Counted from the first letter of the stretch, positions 8,030-15,265 are shown. The stretch is 64,000 bases of DNA from JAZKFT01 sp039925965 (GCA_039925965.1 JBDSXW010000017.1:62001-126000); one strand, 5' to 3'. Program-made: numbers and translations. The notes: generated by a model from the letters alone, not told the origin.

Positions 8030-8448
8030 TAAGGAAATGCTGCGGGACATTTCGCCGTCAAACGGCCTATTGGATGGTACTATCCTGTTTATTTATATAT
8101 AGTGACAACCCCTGGCCATCCGGAAATTTGTAGTGGCGGGTATCAAAAAGTCATTAAGGATTCAGGGGCATACGGAGCCAGGGAATTAAATTGATCTGAA
8201 CGGCTTTGAAGCGGATGCGACTAAAGAGCCTGAAAGAAAATTTACTTCCGAGCAGCATTCTCTTGGTTTTTAAGATTTGAATAAATTGGAAATGATGACC
8301 TATGCAATGCTGGTGAACGGAGGGGAGCCCCAAATAATGTCGATTTTCAACGTGCGACAAAGTCGACGCCATAGAAACTACCGCTGTTTACCCAAAATGC
8401 CATTAACAGTTTCAATTGGCAGATACGAAACATCGTAGGATAAAGTGG
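8030..8448. other. Gene-free interval
   Basis: About 420 bp between the DegT promoter and the UbiA-like gene. A 72-codon minus-strand frame (8154-8372) is present but its translation is rich in His, Phe and Arg, lacks any recognisable motif or signal and has no good promoter, so I do not call it a gene. No tandem array, strong hairpin or RNA gene was seen. Confidence 0.5.
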
Positions 8449-9297
8449 CTAAACGAGGAGTATAGCAGATACCATAAGAGCATGAATCACAAAATTTCCA
8501 TCGAGCAAAAACCAGCTAAACTCCTGGTCGAGGTGCCTGCTGCTGTACCAGATAGACCCGATCATTACGATATTGGCGAGGCCATTTGTGAAAGCTATTG
8601 ACCAGTTGTTCCAACCCCAGCCGACTGACAACGCAACGAGGAGCATGTTCAGCACAATACTCACATAACAAACCGCAAAAGCATTCTTTTTGCCAATAAT
8701 TGCCGGGATGGTAACGGTGCCGTTTTGCCTGTCGCGATCTATATCCCGCACGTCAAAAGGCAGGCAGATGGCGAGCATCATTAGCCAGCGCATTGAAAAA
8801 TGAAAGAGGAAGCTTGGCGTCGACAGGTTTTGACCGGCTGCTACCACCGGCAACACCCCTGTGACCCCTGCCCAGCTAACAGTAAGTGTCAATATTTTGA
8901 ATAAGCCATTATACTTGAAGATCCCATTGTGGCGTGGCCGCAGAAGGAAGAAAGAATACGCGCCGGCGAACAGGCCGATAATACCCAATGGGGCAATTAG
9001 TATAAAGCCTGCTATAAAAAAACTAATGGTAAAAAGAATGGCTCCTATAATAAACTGTGCCCAAAGGAAGGACTTGTGATCTCTGAAAAAAAGCTGCCGT
9101 TGGTTACCTGTCGTCCTGTTTACGAAAAACCGGAAGTGAATCATATACTGCAGCAGCGTGCAGGTTCCTATAAGTACGTAAAACCAAGGATTAATTTGCC
9201 GTAACCCAAGCCTGACAGCTGTTTCAAAACATTGGGCGACGGCACCGGCAGCAATAGTCCATTGACCGTAATAAGCCCATTTTTGCCAATGGTACAA
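8449..9297 (-). CDS. UbiA-like prenyltransferase-family membrane protein
   Basis: A 282-aa polytopic membrane protein with about eight or nine hydrophobic segments. The segment LPFDVRDIDRDRQNGTVTIPAIIG near residues 175-198 matches the second Asp-rich motif of the UbiA superfamily. The first Asp-rich motif (NDxxDxxxD), expected in the N-terminal third, is not seen; the region holds YMIHFRFFVNRTT instead. UbiA enzymes attach prenyl chains to aromatic or lipid acceptors using Mg2+ held by both motifs, so this protein may be a divergent or inactive member with an unknown role. It lies 10 bp downstream of the lipoprotein gene at 9308-9790 on the same strand, so the two probably share a transcript. 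Confidence 0.7.
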   Translation of the reverse strand: MYHWQKWAYYGQWTIAAGAVAQCFETAVRLGLRQINPWFYVLIGTCTLLQYMIHFRFFVNRTTGNQRQLFFRDHKSFLWAQFIIGAILFTISFFIAGFILIAPLGIIGLFAGAYSFFLLRPRHNGIFKYNGLFKILTLTVSWAGVTGVLPVVAAGQNLSTPSFLFHFSMRWLMMLAICLPFDVRDIDRDRQNGTVTIPAIIGKKNAFAVCYVSIVLNMLLVALSVGWGWNNWSIAFTNGLANIVMIGSIWYSSRHLDQEFSWFLLDGNFVIHALMVSAILLV

Positions 9298-9307
9298 ATC
9301 AGTAAAT

Positions 9308-9790
9308 TTAAGAATTACGGATAATTACCGGATTCGGCACCACGAGGGTGTCGCTGGTAACCCCTGCCTTATTCTTTACCCAAATCCTAATTTGGGTGGT
9401 GTCTATTGGCCTGCATTTATTTCCTGGAATGGATGACAATGCATTCCCATCCCATTCCAGGAGTATCAAAGAATTACTGGTGTTTGCCCTGCTTAAATCA
9501 GGTACCGGATAGGGCGTGGTTCTGACTTTTGTACCACCACTAAAACTACAAACATTGTTTTTATTGAGAATCGTGAACTCTACCCCAATGGCAGTATCAG
9601 CCTTGGTGCTTATCTGGGTAACATCATTACATTCAATTTCCAGGGTAAGGAGCTGCCCCTGCCTCACATCTGTTGAACTAATGCTCTTAAATTTCAAAAC
9701 AAGTTTGTCGGAAGGGCTGGTTTTTTTACAAGCTGATAAGCAAATATACACTGCTAATGCAGCTACTGCTATTTTTGAAGAAACTTTCAT
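9308..9790 (-). CDS. Small lipoprotein of unknown function
   Basis: About 160 aa from the ATG at 9790 (MKVSSKIAV); a Met three codons upstream is possible but would overlap the -7 box spacing less well. A lipobox LSAC followed by KKTSPSD ends the signal peptide near residue 20, so it is an outer-membrane-type lipoprotein. The mature part is about 140 aa and looks beta-rich (LVLKFKSISSTDVRQGQLLTLEIE, then a central VEFTILNKNN strand pair and a C-terminal IRIWVKNKAGVTSDTLVV), resembling an Ig-like fold. No enzyme motif is seen. Probably cotranscribed with the UbiA-like gene. No named family is recognised. Confidence 0.7.
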   Translation of the reverse strand: MKVSSKIAVAALAVYICLSACKKTSPSDKLVLKFKSISSTDVRQGQLLTLEIECNDVTQISTKADTAIGVEFTILNKNNVCSFSGGTKVRTTPYPVPDLSRANTSNSLILLEWDGNALSSIPGNKCRPIDTTQIRIWVKNKAGVTSDTLVVPNPVIIRNS

Positions 9791-9803
9791 AAACGTCATA
9801 ATT

Positions 9804-9811
9804 CAAATTTA
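9804..9811 (-). promoter_or_regulatory. Candidate -7 box (TAAATTTG) of the lipoprotein gene
   Basis: Minus strand TAAATTTG, a full match to TAnnTTTG, 13 nt before the lipoprotein ATG. It directly abuts the GTG start of the divergent gene at 9812, so the -33 region would lie inside that gene. No good TTTG box is present at the expected spacing. Confidence 0.4.
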
Positions 9812-10816
9812 GTGGATTCTCCTTCAACATATTCAAGTCCTTTTTCTATTGAGGAGATTTTAAATACAGCGTATGACGGGTTCAGCGCTGCTGCTTTAGA
9901 AGTTTTCAGATTTCAGTATAATCGAAACCTTGTTTACCGTCAATGGGTGGAAACGCTGGGTCGCGAAAGTTATGATAATGCTTTACTTACCAACCAACCA
10001 ATTTTTATACCGATCTCCTTTTTTAAAACGCATCGGTTGCTTGTTTCTGATGCGCTGCCAGAAATTATATTTACCAGCAGTGGCACCACTGGAATTCAAA
10101 CAAGCAGTCATTATGTGTGCCGGCTGGCCTGGTACCAAAAAAGTTTTACAAAAGCCTTTCAATTGTTTTATGGCGACCCCGCGGACTGGGCCATAATTGG
10201 ACTGCTCCCTTCCTACCTGGAACGTCAGGGGTCCAGCCTGGTGATGATGACGGAAGCGTTGGTAAAAGCAAGCCAGAATGCCGATAGCGGCCTCTATTTA
10301 TACGATTTTACGGGATTACAAACAGTTTTGGAAAGAAGGGAGGCAGCCAGGCAAAAAACCTGGCTGATTGGCGTTACCTATGCCCTGCTTGACTTTGCCC
10401 ATCAATGCCCAATGCGTCTAGAATACACTGTCGTGCTGGAGACCGGCGGTATGAAAGGACGCAAAAAAGAAATAACCAGACTGGAAGTGCAACAGGACCT
10501 GAAGGATGCTTTCCAATTGGGTGCCGTTCATTCAGAATATGGGATGACAGAATTATTATCGCAGGCATACAGTACTGGCGGTGGCCTTTTCAGATGCCCG
10601 CCCTGGATGAAAGTGATGGTGCGGGAAGAAGATGATCCCCTGGCTATTAAGTCCAACGGGACCGGCGCGCTTTGCATTACCGATCTTGCCAATATGTATA
10701 GCTGCAGTTTTATCGCCACCGAAGATATTGGCACAGTCTATCCCGATGGAACTTTTGAAATTCTTGGTCGCCTGGATAACAGCGGTACCAGAGGATGCAG
10801 CCTGCTGACGCCCTGA
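9812..10816 (+). CDS. LuxE-domain acyl-activating protein (ANL superfamily)
   Basis: A 334-aa protein starting with GTG at 9812; no nearby in-frame ATG keeps the N-terminal region. IIFTSSGTTGIQTSSHYV near residue 90 is the ATP-binding A3 motif of ANL enzymes, and HSEYGMTELLSQAY near residue 230 is the A5 motif; the shortness of the protein and SSLVMMTEALVK fit the LuxE/acyl-protein synthetase family. Such enzymes activate an acyl group with ATP and transfer it to a Cys or other acceptor. In non-luminous Bacteroidota the acceptor is not established to my knowledge. It is divergent from the lipoprotein gene with only 21 bp between start codons and is followed by a repeat-rich stretch and a tRNA gene. 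Confidence 0.78.
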   Translation: MDSPSTYSSPFSIEEILNTAYDGFSAAALEVFRFQYNRNLVYRQWVETLGRESYDNALLTNQPIFIPISFFKTHRLLVSDALPEIIFTSSGTTGIQTSSHYVCRLAWYQKSFTKAFQLFYGDPADWAIIGLLPSYLERQGSSLVMMTEALVKASQNADSGLYLYDFTGLQTVLERREAARQKTWLIGVTYALLDFAHQCPMRLEYTVVLETGGMKGRKKEITRLEVQQDLKDAFQLGAVHSEYGMTELLSQAYSTGGGLFRCPPWMKVMVREEDDPLAIKSNGTGALCITDLANMYSCSFIATEDIGTVYPDGTFEILGRLDNSGTRGCSLLTP

Positions 10817-10831
10817 TCTGTTGGAGGGATA

Positions 10832-11068
10832 GATTCGCGGATGGAGCGGATTGGGCGGATTGGAACGGATTTTTCTTTCTATTTAAAATAGAACCGGTCT
10901 TATCCGCTCGACCCACCTAATCCGCGTTTCTATAAAATCCCGGCCATTTCAATGATAGGAAAGGCAGATTGGGCAGATGAGCAGGTATGATTCCAATTTT
11001 AGGCAACAAAAAATTATCCGGCCTTATCCGTCCCATACGCCTAATCCGCGTTTCTATCAAATCCAGGC
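10832..11068. repeat. Palindromic GGATT/AATCC repeat element, two related copies
   Basis: The first copy (about 10832-10935) has arms built from CGCGGAT, AGCGGAT and GGCGGATT on the left and TTATCCGCT plus CTAATCCGCG on the right, around a perfect central hairpin TTCTATTT-A-AAATAGAA (10877-10893). The second copy (right arm about 11013-11068) repeats CCTTATCCG, then GCCTAATCCGCGTTTCTAT, nearly identical to the first copy's right arm. This is a REP/MITE-like intergenic repeat. It fills most of the 314-bp space before the tRNA gene; I see no coding region there. Confidence 0.65.
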
Positions 11069-11078
11069 AAGATTTTTT

Positions 11079-11110
11079 TTTGGTTGCTTTGGTATTGCGG
11101 CCTAATATTG
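11079..11110 (+). promoter_or_regulatory. Promoter candidate of tRNA-Leu
   Basis: TTTG (11079-11082), a 20-nt spacer, then TAATATTG (11103-11110), one base off TAnnTTTG. The -7 box ends 20 nt before the tRNA 5' end. Spacing and sequence fit the Bacteroidota housekeeping promoter. Confidence 0.5.
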
Positions 11111-11130
11111 CAACCCTAATTCAATGTGCT

Positions 11131-11214
11131 GCCCATGTGGCGGAATTGGTAGACGCAGCAGACTCAAAATCTGCCATTCGCAAGGATGTGAAGGTTCGAT
11201 TCCTTTCGTGGGCA
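11131..11214 (+). tRNA. tRNA-Leu (anticodon CAA)
   Basis: An 84-nt class II tRNA. The acceptor stem pairs GCCCATG (11131-11137) with CGTGGGC (11207-11213), one G-U pair, and the discriminator is A11214. GCAGA/TCTGC encloses the 7-nt loop CTCAAAA with anticodon CAA at 11165-11167, decoding UUG. A long variable arm (CATTCGCAAGGATG) is as expected for Leu, and the T-arm shows GGTTCGATTCC. The 3' CCA is not encoded, so it must be added by nucleotidyltransferase. Confidence 0.95.
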
Positions 11215-11220
11215 CAGGTA

Positions 11221-11260
11221 AATATAAAAAGCCGGAACTGTTGTTCCGGCTTTTTATATT
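11221..11260. terminator. Perfect 18-bp palindromic terminator
   Basis: An exact inverted repeat: the left arm (11221-11238) contains AAAAAGCCGGAAC, the right arm (11243-11260) GTTCCGGCTTTTT, with a 4-nt loop TGTT. GC stem plus flanking T-run on both strands gives a bidirectional intrinsic terminator, 6 bp after the tRNA. It also separates the tRNA from the glycosyltransferase gene that starts 10 bp later. Confidence 0.9.
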
Positions 11261-11270
11261 TACGTCCTCC

Positions 11271-12269
11271 ATGCAGATCCTGATTATTCAAACGGCTTTT
11301 CTCGGTGATGTGGTATTGGCCACGCCGGTGCTGGAAAAACTCCATCGCATCTTCCCGGATGCCGCTATCGATTTCTTACTGCGTAAAGGCAATGAGTCGT
11401 TGCTAAAAGATCATCCATTTATCAGGGAGACGGTCATTTGGGAGAAGAAGGAAGGCAAGTGGAAAAACGTTTTCAAGCTCATCAGGCGGTTTCGGAAAAC
11501 CAGGTATGATTACGTGATCAATCTGCAGCGGTTCGCTACTTCCGGTATTATCACAGCACTCGCTGGCGGCAAGATGTCGATTGGTTTTGACAAAAATCCA
11601 TTGTCCTTTCTTTTTACAAAGAGAGTTCCACATCATATTGCCAAACGGGGAGAGCTGTATGTCCATGAAGTTGGCCGCAACCTGGCGTGTATTGCATCTT
11701 TTACTGATGACTCTGCTGAGCTGCCAAAGCTGTATCCGTCGGTAATAGATTTCGAAAAAACAGCCAGCTATAAAAAGCTGCCTTTTATTACAATGGCGCC
11801 GGCCAGCGTTTGGTTTACCAAACAATTTCCCAAAGAGAAATGGGTGGAACTAATAAAAGCACTAGGCGACCGCTACTCTATTTACTTGCTCGGCGCACCT
11901 GGCGATTGGGAATTGTGCCAGGAGATTATTGACGCTTCAGGTATGCGCCGGGCCGAAAATCTCTGCGGAAAACTGTCACTCCTCCAATCGGCGGCATTGA
12001 TGAAAGATGCTTTGATGAATTATGTAAATGATTCAGCGCCATTGCATATAGCATCGGCCATGGATGCACCGGTTACGGTTATTTATTGTAGCACAATACC
12101 TGAATTTGGATTTGGGCCAAGCGGTACAAGGGGGCATGTAGTGGAGATTGAGGGCTCTTTGTATTGCAGGCCTTGCGGACTTCATGGGCACAAAAAATGC
12201 CCCGAAGGGCATTTTAAATGTGGTTATGAGATTAAAGAGGAGAGGCTGCTGGAACTTTTGCCACTTTAA
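11271..12269 (+). CDS. Glycosyltransferase family 9 (heptosyltransferase-like)
   Basis: About 332 aa from the ATG at 11271. A longer open frame reaches back through the tRNA gene, so the earlier Met at 11124 is rejected. MQILIIQTAFLGDVVLATPVLEKL is the classic N-terminus of GT9/RfaF-type heptosyltransferases; YDYVINLQRF and ITMAPASVWFTKQFPKEKW (the donor domain's start), then NYVNDSAPLHIASAMDAPVTVIY are conserved. Near the C-terminus YCRPCGLHGHKKCPEGHFKC has a cluster of four Cys and several His. Such enzymes add ADP-heptose or another sugar to the lipid A core at the inner membrane face. No core gene cluster surrounds it. Its start lies 10 bp after a strong terminator, so a promoter would have to be inside or upstream of that hairpin, or readthrough is used. 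Confidence 0.87.
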   Translation: MQILIIQTAFLGDVVLATPVLEKLHRIFPDAAIDFLLRKGNESLLKDHPFIRETVIWEKKEGKWKNVFKLIRRFRKTRYDYVINLQRFATSGIITALAGGKMSIGFDKNPLSFLFTKRVPHHIAKRGELYVHEVGRNLACIASFTDDSAELPKLYPSVIDFEKTASYKKLPFITMAPASVWFTKQFPKEKWVELIKALGDRYSIYLLGAPGDWELCQEIIDASGMRRAENLCGKLSLLQSAALMKDALMNYVNDSAPLHIASAMDAPVTVIYCSTIPEFGFGPSGTRGHVVEIEGSLYCRPCGLHGHKKCPEGHFKCGYEIKEERLLELLPL

Positions 12270-12391
12270 ATTAATAAATTCTTCATCGAATAGCTATTTG
12301 CCAGGACTTGGGGGAGCTGAGGAACGATTTTGCTGGGCTGTGGCCATCGACCCTTAACACCAATTTTTCAATTCGCGGCCTGGTGAATAAT

Positions 12392-13204
12392 CTACACCGC
12401 CACATTAAAATCCCTCAACGCATCATTCAAACTGGTTTTTAAATCGGTGCTTTGTTTACGGGTGCCGATGATGAGGGCACAGTTGACATTATAGTCGCCG
12501 GCAGGGAATTTTTTAGTGTAACTGCCCGGGATCACCACGCTTCTTGAGGGCACACGACCTTTGTATTCGATGGGCTCTGCGCCACTCACGTCGATGATTT
12601 TAGTGGATTGGGTCAGCACCACATTGGCTCCAAGGACGGCTTCTTTTTCTACGACAACGCCTTCTACCACGATAGCACGGCTACCGATAAAGCAACCATC
12701 TTCTATGATTACCGGACTGGCCTGCAAAGGCTCGAGTACACCGCCAATACCAACGCCGCCACTCAGGTGCACGTGTTTGCCGATCTGAGCACAGCTGCCT
12801 ACAGTTGCCCAGGTATCTACCATGGAACCTTCGTCTACGTAAGCGCCAATATTTACATACGAAGGCATTAACACCACGTTGCGCCCGAGGAAAGCGCCAT
12901 ACCTGGCGACGGCATGTGGTACCGCTCTCACGCCCTGGCCTGCATAATCGCTCTTCAGTTTCATTTTATCGTAAAATTCAAAAGGGGGCAGGTTGTATGT
13001 TTCCATTTTCTGGATACCGAAATACATAAGGATCGCCTGTTTTACCCACTCATTTACCTGCCAGCCATTCTCTGTTGGCTCAGCTACCCGTAGCCTGCCT
13101 TTATCTACTTCTTCAATTACATTGTGAATGCCCTCCAGGTAATCAAGGTGTTTTAAGAGTTCACGGTCATTCCATGCAGCGTGGATCAGTTCCTTATTGG
13201 TCAT
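12392..13204 (-). CDS. dapD: 2,3,4,5-tetrahydropyridine-2,6-dicarboxylate N-succinyltransferase
   Basis: A 270-aa protein of normal DapD length. The C-terminal half shows the left-handed parallel beta-helix hexapeptide pattern (MPSYVNIGAYVDEGSMVDTW, then GSCAQIGKHVHLSGGVGIGG, then VIIEDGCFIGSRAIVVEGV). It transfers succinyl from succinyl-CoA to tetrahydrodipicolinate, the committed succinylase branch of the diaminopimelate and lysine pathway, which feeds peptidoglycan. Active sites form between trimer subunits in the cytoplasm. No other dap gene is near. It is divergent from the gene at 13581, and a TAnnTTTG box lies 17 nt before the ATG. Confidence 0.95.
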   Translation of the reverse strand: MTNKELIHAAWNDRELLKHLDYLEGIHNVIEEVDKGRLRVAEPTENGWQVNEWVKQAILMYFGIQKMETYNLPPFEFYDKMKLKSDYAGQGVRAVPHAVARYGAFLGRNVVLMPSYVNIGAYVDEGSMVDTWATVGSCAQIGKHVHLSGGVGIGGVLEPLQASPVIIEDGCFIGSRAIVVEGVVVEKEAVLGANVVLTQSTKIIDVSGAEPIEYKGRVPSRSVVIPGSYTKKFPAGDYNVNCALIIGTRKQSTDLKTSLNDALRDFNVAV

Positions 13205-13220
13205 TACTATAAAATTTTTG

Positions 13221-13228
13221 CAAACATA
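13221..13228 (-). promoter_or_regulatory. Candidate -7 box (TATGTTTG) of dapD
   Basis: Minus strand TATGTTTG matches TAnnTTTG exactly, 17 nt before the dapD ATG. The -33 position falls inside the heptamer array at 13236-13277 and shows no TTTG. Confidence 0.45.
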
Positions 13229-13235
13229 AAAAAAA

Positions 13236-13277
13236 GTAGCTAGTAGCGAGTGGGTAGTAGCAAGAAGGGCAGCGGAT
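13236..13277. repeat. Degenerate 7-nt tandem array on the dapD side
   Basis: Plus-strand heptamers GTAGCTA, GTAGCGA, GTGGGTA, GTAGCAA, GAAGGGC, AGCGGAT. Read in the dapD sense the units contain CTAC, CTAC, CCCAC, matching those in front of the divergent gene. The stretch 13278-13472 between the two arrays holds no gene or strong structure. Confidence 0.65.
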
Positions 13278-13472
13278 AGTGGTTTATGATAAGTGTCGAG
13301 AAAGGGTACAGGAAAGGTGGTGACTGGTTGCTAATGATAGCTATGACAGGGGTAATAAGTTGCAATCCTTATTGTGTTCAAGCAGCAAAGCCAAGATTCT
13401 GTGGTGATTAAAATTGCAGGTGGTAAGATCCAATACACATTAAGTCTCCATTATTATTCTCAATATTTGCCA

Positions 13473-13577
13473 CTACCCCTTTGTATCTACCTGCCCTAAC
13501 TTACCCACCACCTGCTACCCACTACTTGCCGCTTACTACCTCCTTCTTGCTACTTGCCGCCTGCTACTTATCTTGCA
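13473..13577. repeat. Degenerate 7-nt tandem array on the tsaC side (15 units)
   Basis: Exactly 15 heptamers in phase, beginning CTACCCC, TTTGTAT, CTACCTG and continuing with CTACCCA, CTACTTG, CCGCTTA, CTACCTC, CTTCTTG, CTACTTG, CCGCCTG, CTACTTA, TCTTGCA. The 11-mer CTACTTGCCGC recurs 28 nt (four units) apart. The array stops 3 nt before the ATG at 13581. Confidence 0.75.
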
Positions 13578-13580
13578 GTC

Positions 13581-14153
13581 ATGGCAGATTTCATCATCGA
13601 TATAAACCATTGTGTTGAAGTGCTGGAGAAAGGTGGTCTCATCCTTTTTCCTACCGATACGATATGGGGCATTGGGTGCGACGCAACTAATGAGTCAGCA
13701 GTAGACCGAATCCTGGACTTAAAAAATCGTTCCTCTTCAAAAGGACTCATCGTTTTATTGGAAGATGAACGGGATATCTCCTTATATTCCTCACAAGCAG
13801 GCATCAGGATCTTTGATTATATACACGGAATTACAAAGCCCACAACAGTTATTTACAATGGGGGTAGAAATGTGGCGGCCAATATTTTACCTGAAGATGG
13901 TTCGCTTGCTATCAGGTTGGTAAAGGAGCCATTTTGTATCCAGTTGCTGAAAAGATTTGACAAACCGATTGTGTCTACATCAGCGAATCTTCACGGGTTC
14001 CCCTCGCCACTGATTTTCAAAGACATTGATATAGCTATTAAAAATGCGGTTGATTATGTAGTACACCACAGGCAGGAAGATGAGGAAGCAGGTGAGGCAT
14101 CGGCCGTAATTAAATGGATGCCCGATGGCAGTTTGGAAATTATCCGGCCATGA
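13581..14153 (+). CDS. tsaC: L-threonylcarbamoyladenylate synthase (Sua5/YciO/YrdC family)
   Basis: About 190 aa from the ATG at 13581; an upstream Met at 13554 lies inside the heptamer repeat and is rejected. GGLILFPTDTIWGIGCDA is the family's N-terminal signature, followed by LKNRSSSKGLIVLL (the K-R-x-x-x-K substrate-binding motif), KPTTVIYNG, LAIRLVKEPFC and IVSTSANLHGFPSP. TsaC makes threonylcarbamoyl-AMP from Thr, bicarbonate and ATP for the t6A37 modification of ANN-decoding tRNAs. The length fits the single-domain TsaC type without the Sua5 extension. YciO, a paralogue of uncertain function, cannot be fully excluded. Divergent from dapD. Confidence 0.85.
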   Translation: MADFIIDINHCVEVLEKGGLILFPTDTIWGIGCDATNESAVDRILDLKNRSSSKGLIVLLEDERDISLYSSQAGIRIFDYIHGITKPTTVIYNGGRNVAANILPEDGSLAIRLVKEPFCIQLLKRFDKPIVSTSANLHGFPSPLIFKDIDIAIKNAVDYVVHHRQEDEEAGEASAVIKWMPDGSLEIIRP

Positions 14154-14180
14154 TTATGGTTGTAGTAGTGGCCTGCAAAA

Positions 14181-14215
14181 ATAAAAAAAGGTTGGCCCCA
14201 ACAATAGGCCAACCT
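14181..14215 (-). terminator. Intrinsic terminator of the small membrane protein gene
   Basis: AGGTTGGCC (14189-14197), 9-nt loop, GGCCAACCT (14207-14215): a perfect 9-bp stem. On the minus strand it is followed by a run of seven T. It lies 60 bp downstream of the 14275-14487 gene. The A-run on the other side makes it weaker for the plus-strand gene that ends at 14153. Confidence 0.8.
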
Positions 14216-14274
14216 CATACCATTTAATATAATAATAATTTAAGAATTTGCACTATGCCCGTATCCGACGATAC

Positions 14275-14487
14275 TTAGGAACTGGATTTATTATTTCGCA
14301 ATAACGCCACCAGTAACAATATAAATAATGCCCCTGCAACAATCCATACCCATGGCTCGGCGTACCAGGTGGTTTTTTTGGTTGTTATTTCAACATCTAA
14401 TTTCTTGTCTTGGGCAAAACTATAAAGACTGAGAATGAGCAAACTGACTGAGGCAGAAAGACGGCTTAACAAATGGTTTTTTTTCAT
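14275..14487 (-). CDS. Small secreted or membrane protein, 70 aa
   Basis: MKKNHLLSRLSASVSLLILSLYSFAQ is a good signal peptide (cleavage after FAQ near residue 26). The remainder is DKKLDVEITTKKTTWYAEP followed by a hydrophobic run WVWIVAGALFILLLVALL and a short RNNKSSS tail. After cleavage this leaves a short periplasmic segment and one C-terminal membrane anchor with a few cytoplasmic basic residues. No family name is recognised. A strong terminator lies downstream, which supports that it is a real single-gene unit. Confidence 0.7.
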   Translation of the reverse strand: MKKNHLLSRLSASVSLLILSLYSFAQDKKLDVEITTKKTTWYAEPWVWIVAGALFILLLVALLRNNKSSS

Positions 14488-14659
14488 GATTTTAAATTTT
14501 AGTGTTGTTTATTATTCTTTTTCCAACATACAATAAAAACATGCCAAATAAATATGGACGATGCCGACCGTTAATTGCTGGTAAACTGAGGAATAATTTC
14601 CTCAAACATGGTGTTTATTGAACCATTGGGGAACGAAAGGGATTTAGGTATCCTCAGTG

Positions 14660-15148
14660 CTATAATATGAATTGCATAAATACAAGGTCCAGCCACCTGT
14701 CAAACTTGAAACCGACTTCCTTGAAAATACCTACCTGAACAAAACCATTTTTTTGGTGAAAAACACAACTGGCCTGGTTGGTGGCATCAATGCCGGCAAT
14801 CATCGTGTGGAAGCCGCCTGCTTTCGCCTCGCTAATTAATGCCTCTAACAATTTCTTTCCGATGCCTTTTCCCTGGTGTACCTGTTGCACATAAATGGAA
14901 TGTTCTACGCTGAATTGATAGGCTTCCCTGGGTCTGAAACTTCCATAGGTTGCGAAGGCCACGGCCGTGTGATCAATCTCATATACCAGCACCGGCAGTT
15001 TATCCTGTTCTTTTTTTGCAAACCAATCTTCGATAAATGCCTTAGTGCGGATGTTATAATCGTAAATAGCCGTGCTGTTTAGAATAGCGTCATTCATCAG
15101 GTCAAGAATTACCATGAGATCGCAAGGTTCTGCAGCGCGGATGAGCAT
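14660..15148 (-). CDS. GNAT-family N-acetyltransferase (PAT/YncA-like)
   Basis: A 162-aa protein. MLIRAAEPCDLMVILDLMNDAI, then FEDWF-like IEDWFAKK, VAFATYGSFRPREAYQFSVEHSIYVQQVHQGKGIGKKLLEALI with the Q-x-x-G-x-G acetyl-CoA loop, and IAGIDATNQASCVFHQKNGF. This order and the E-H-S-I-Y-V segment are those of the phosphinothricin N-acetyltransferase-like group, which acetylates small amines such as phosphinothricin or methionine sulfoximine. Substrate here is unknown, and resistance should not be assumed. It stands alone, 117 bp from hscA, on the same strand. Confidence 0.85.
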   Translation of the reverse strand: MLIRAAEPCDLMVILDLMNDAILNSTAIYDYNIRTKAFIEDWFAKKEQDKLPVLVYEIDHTAVAFATYGSFRPREAYQFSVEHSIYVQQVHQGKGIGKKLLEALISEAKAGGFHTMIAGIDATNQASCVFHQKNGFVQVGIFKEVGFKFDRWLDLVFMQFIL

Positions 15149-15265
15149 AGGAATAGGATTAATATGATCGTTGGTATCGAATCAAAATAAGAATAACGTA
15201 ACTATTATGTTGTAAATATCACGTGACGCGAAGTGGTGACAGTTGTTTAGATTACCCAACGCAGT

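Noticed and set aside
8154..8372. 72-codon minus-strand frame
   Set aside because: No motif, no signal, no promoter and odd composition; not counted as a gene.
11226..11255. tRNA-associated attachment site of an integrative element
   Set aside because: No integrase gene and no repeat of the tRNA 3' end within the window.
11124..11270. Longer open frame upstream of the GT9 gene
   Set aside because: It runs through tRNA-Leu and the terminator; the conserved family start is at 11271.
13473..13577. Possible CRISPR array
   Set aside because: Repeat unit is 7 nt with no spacers and no cas genes.
14660..15148. Phosphinothricin resistance gene
   Set aside because: Family resemblance only; many members acetylate other small amines.
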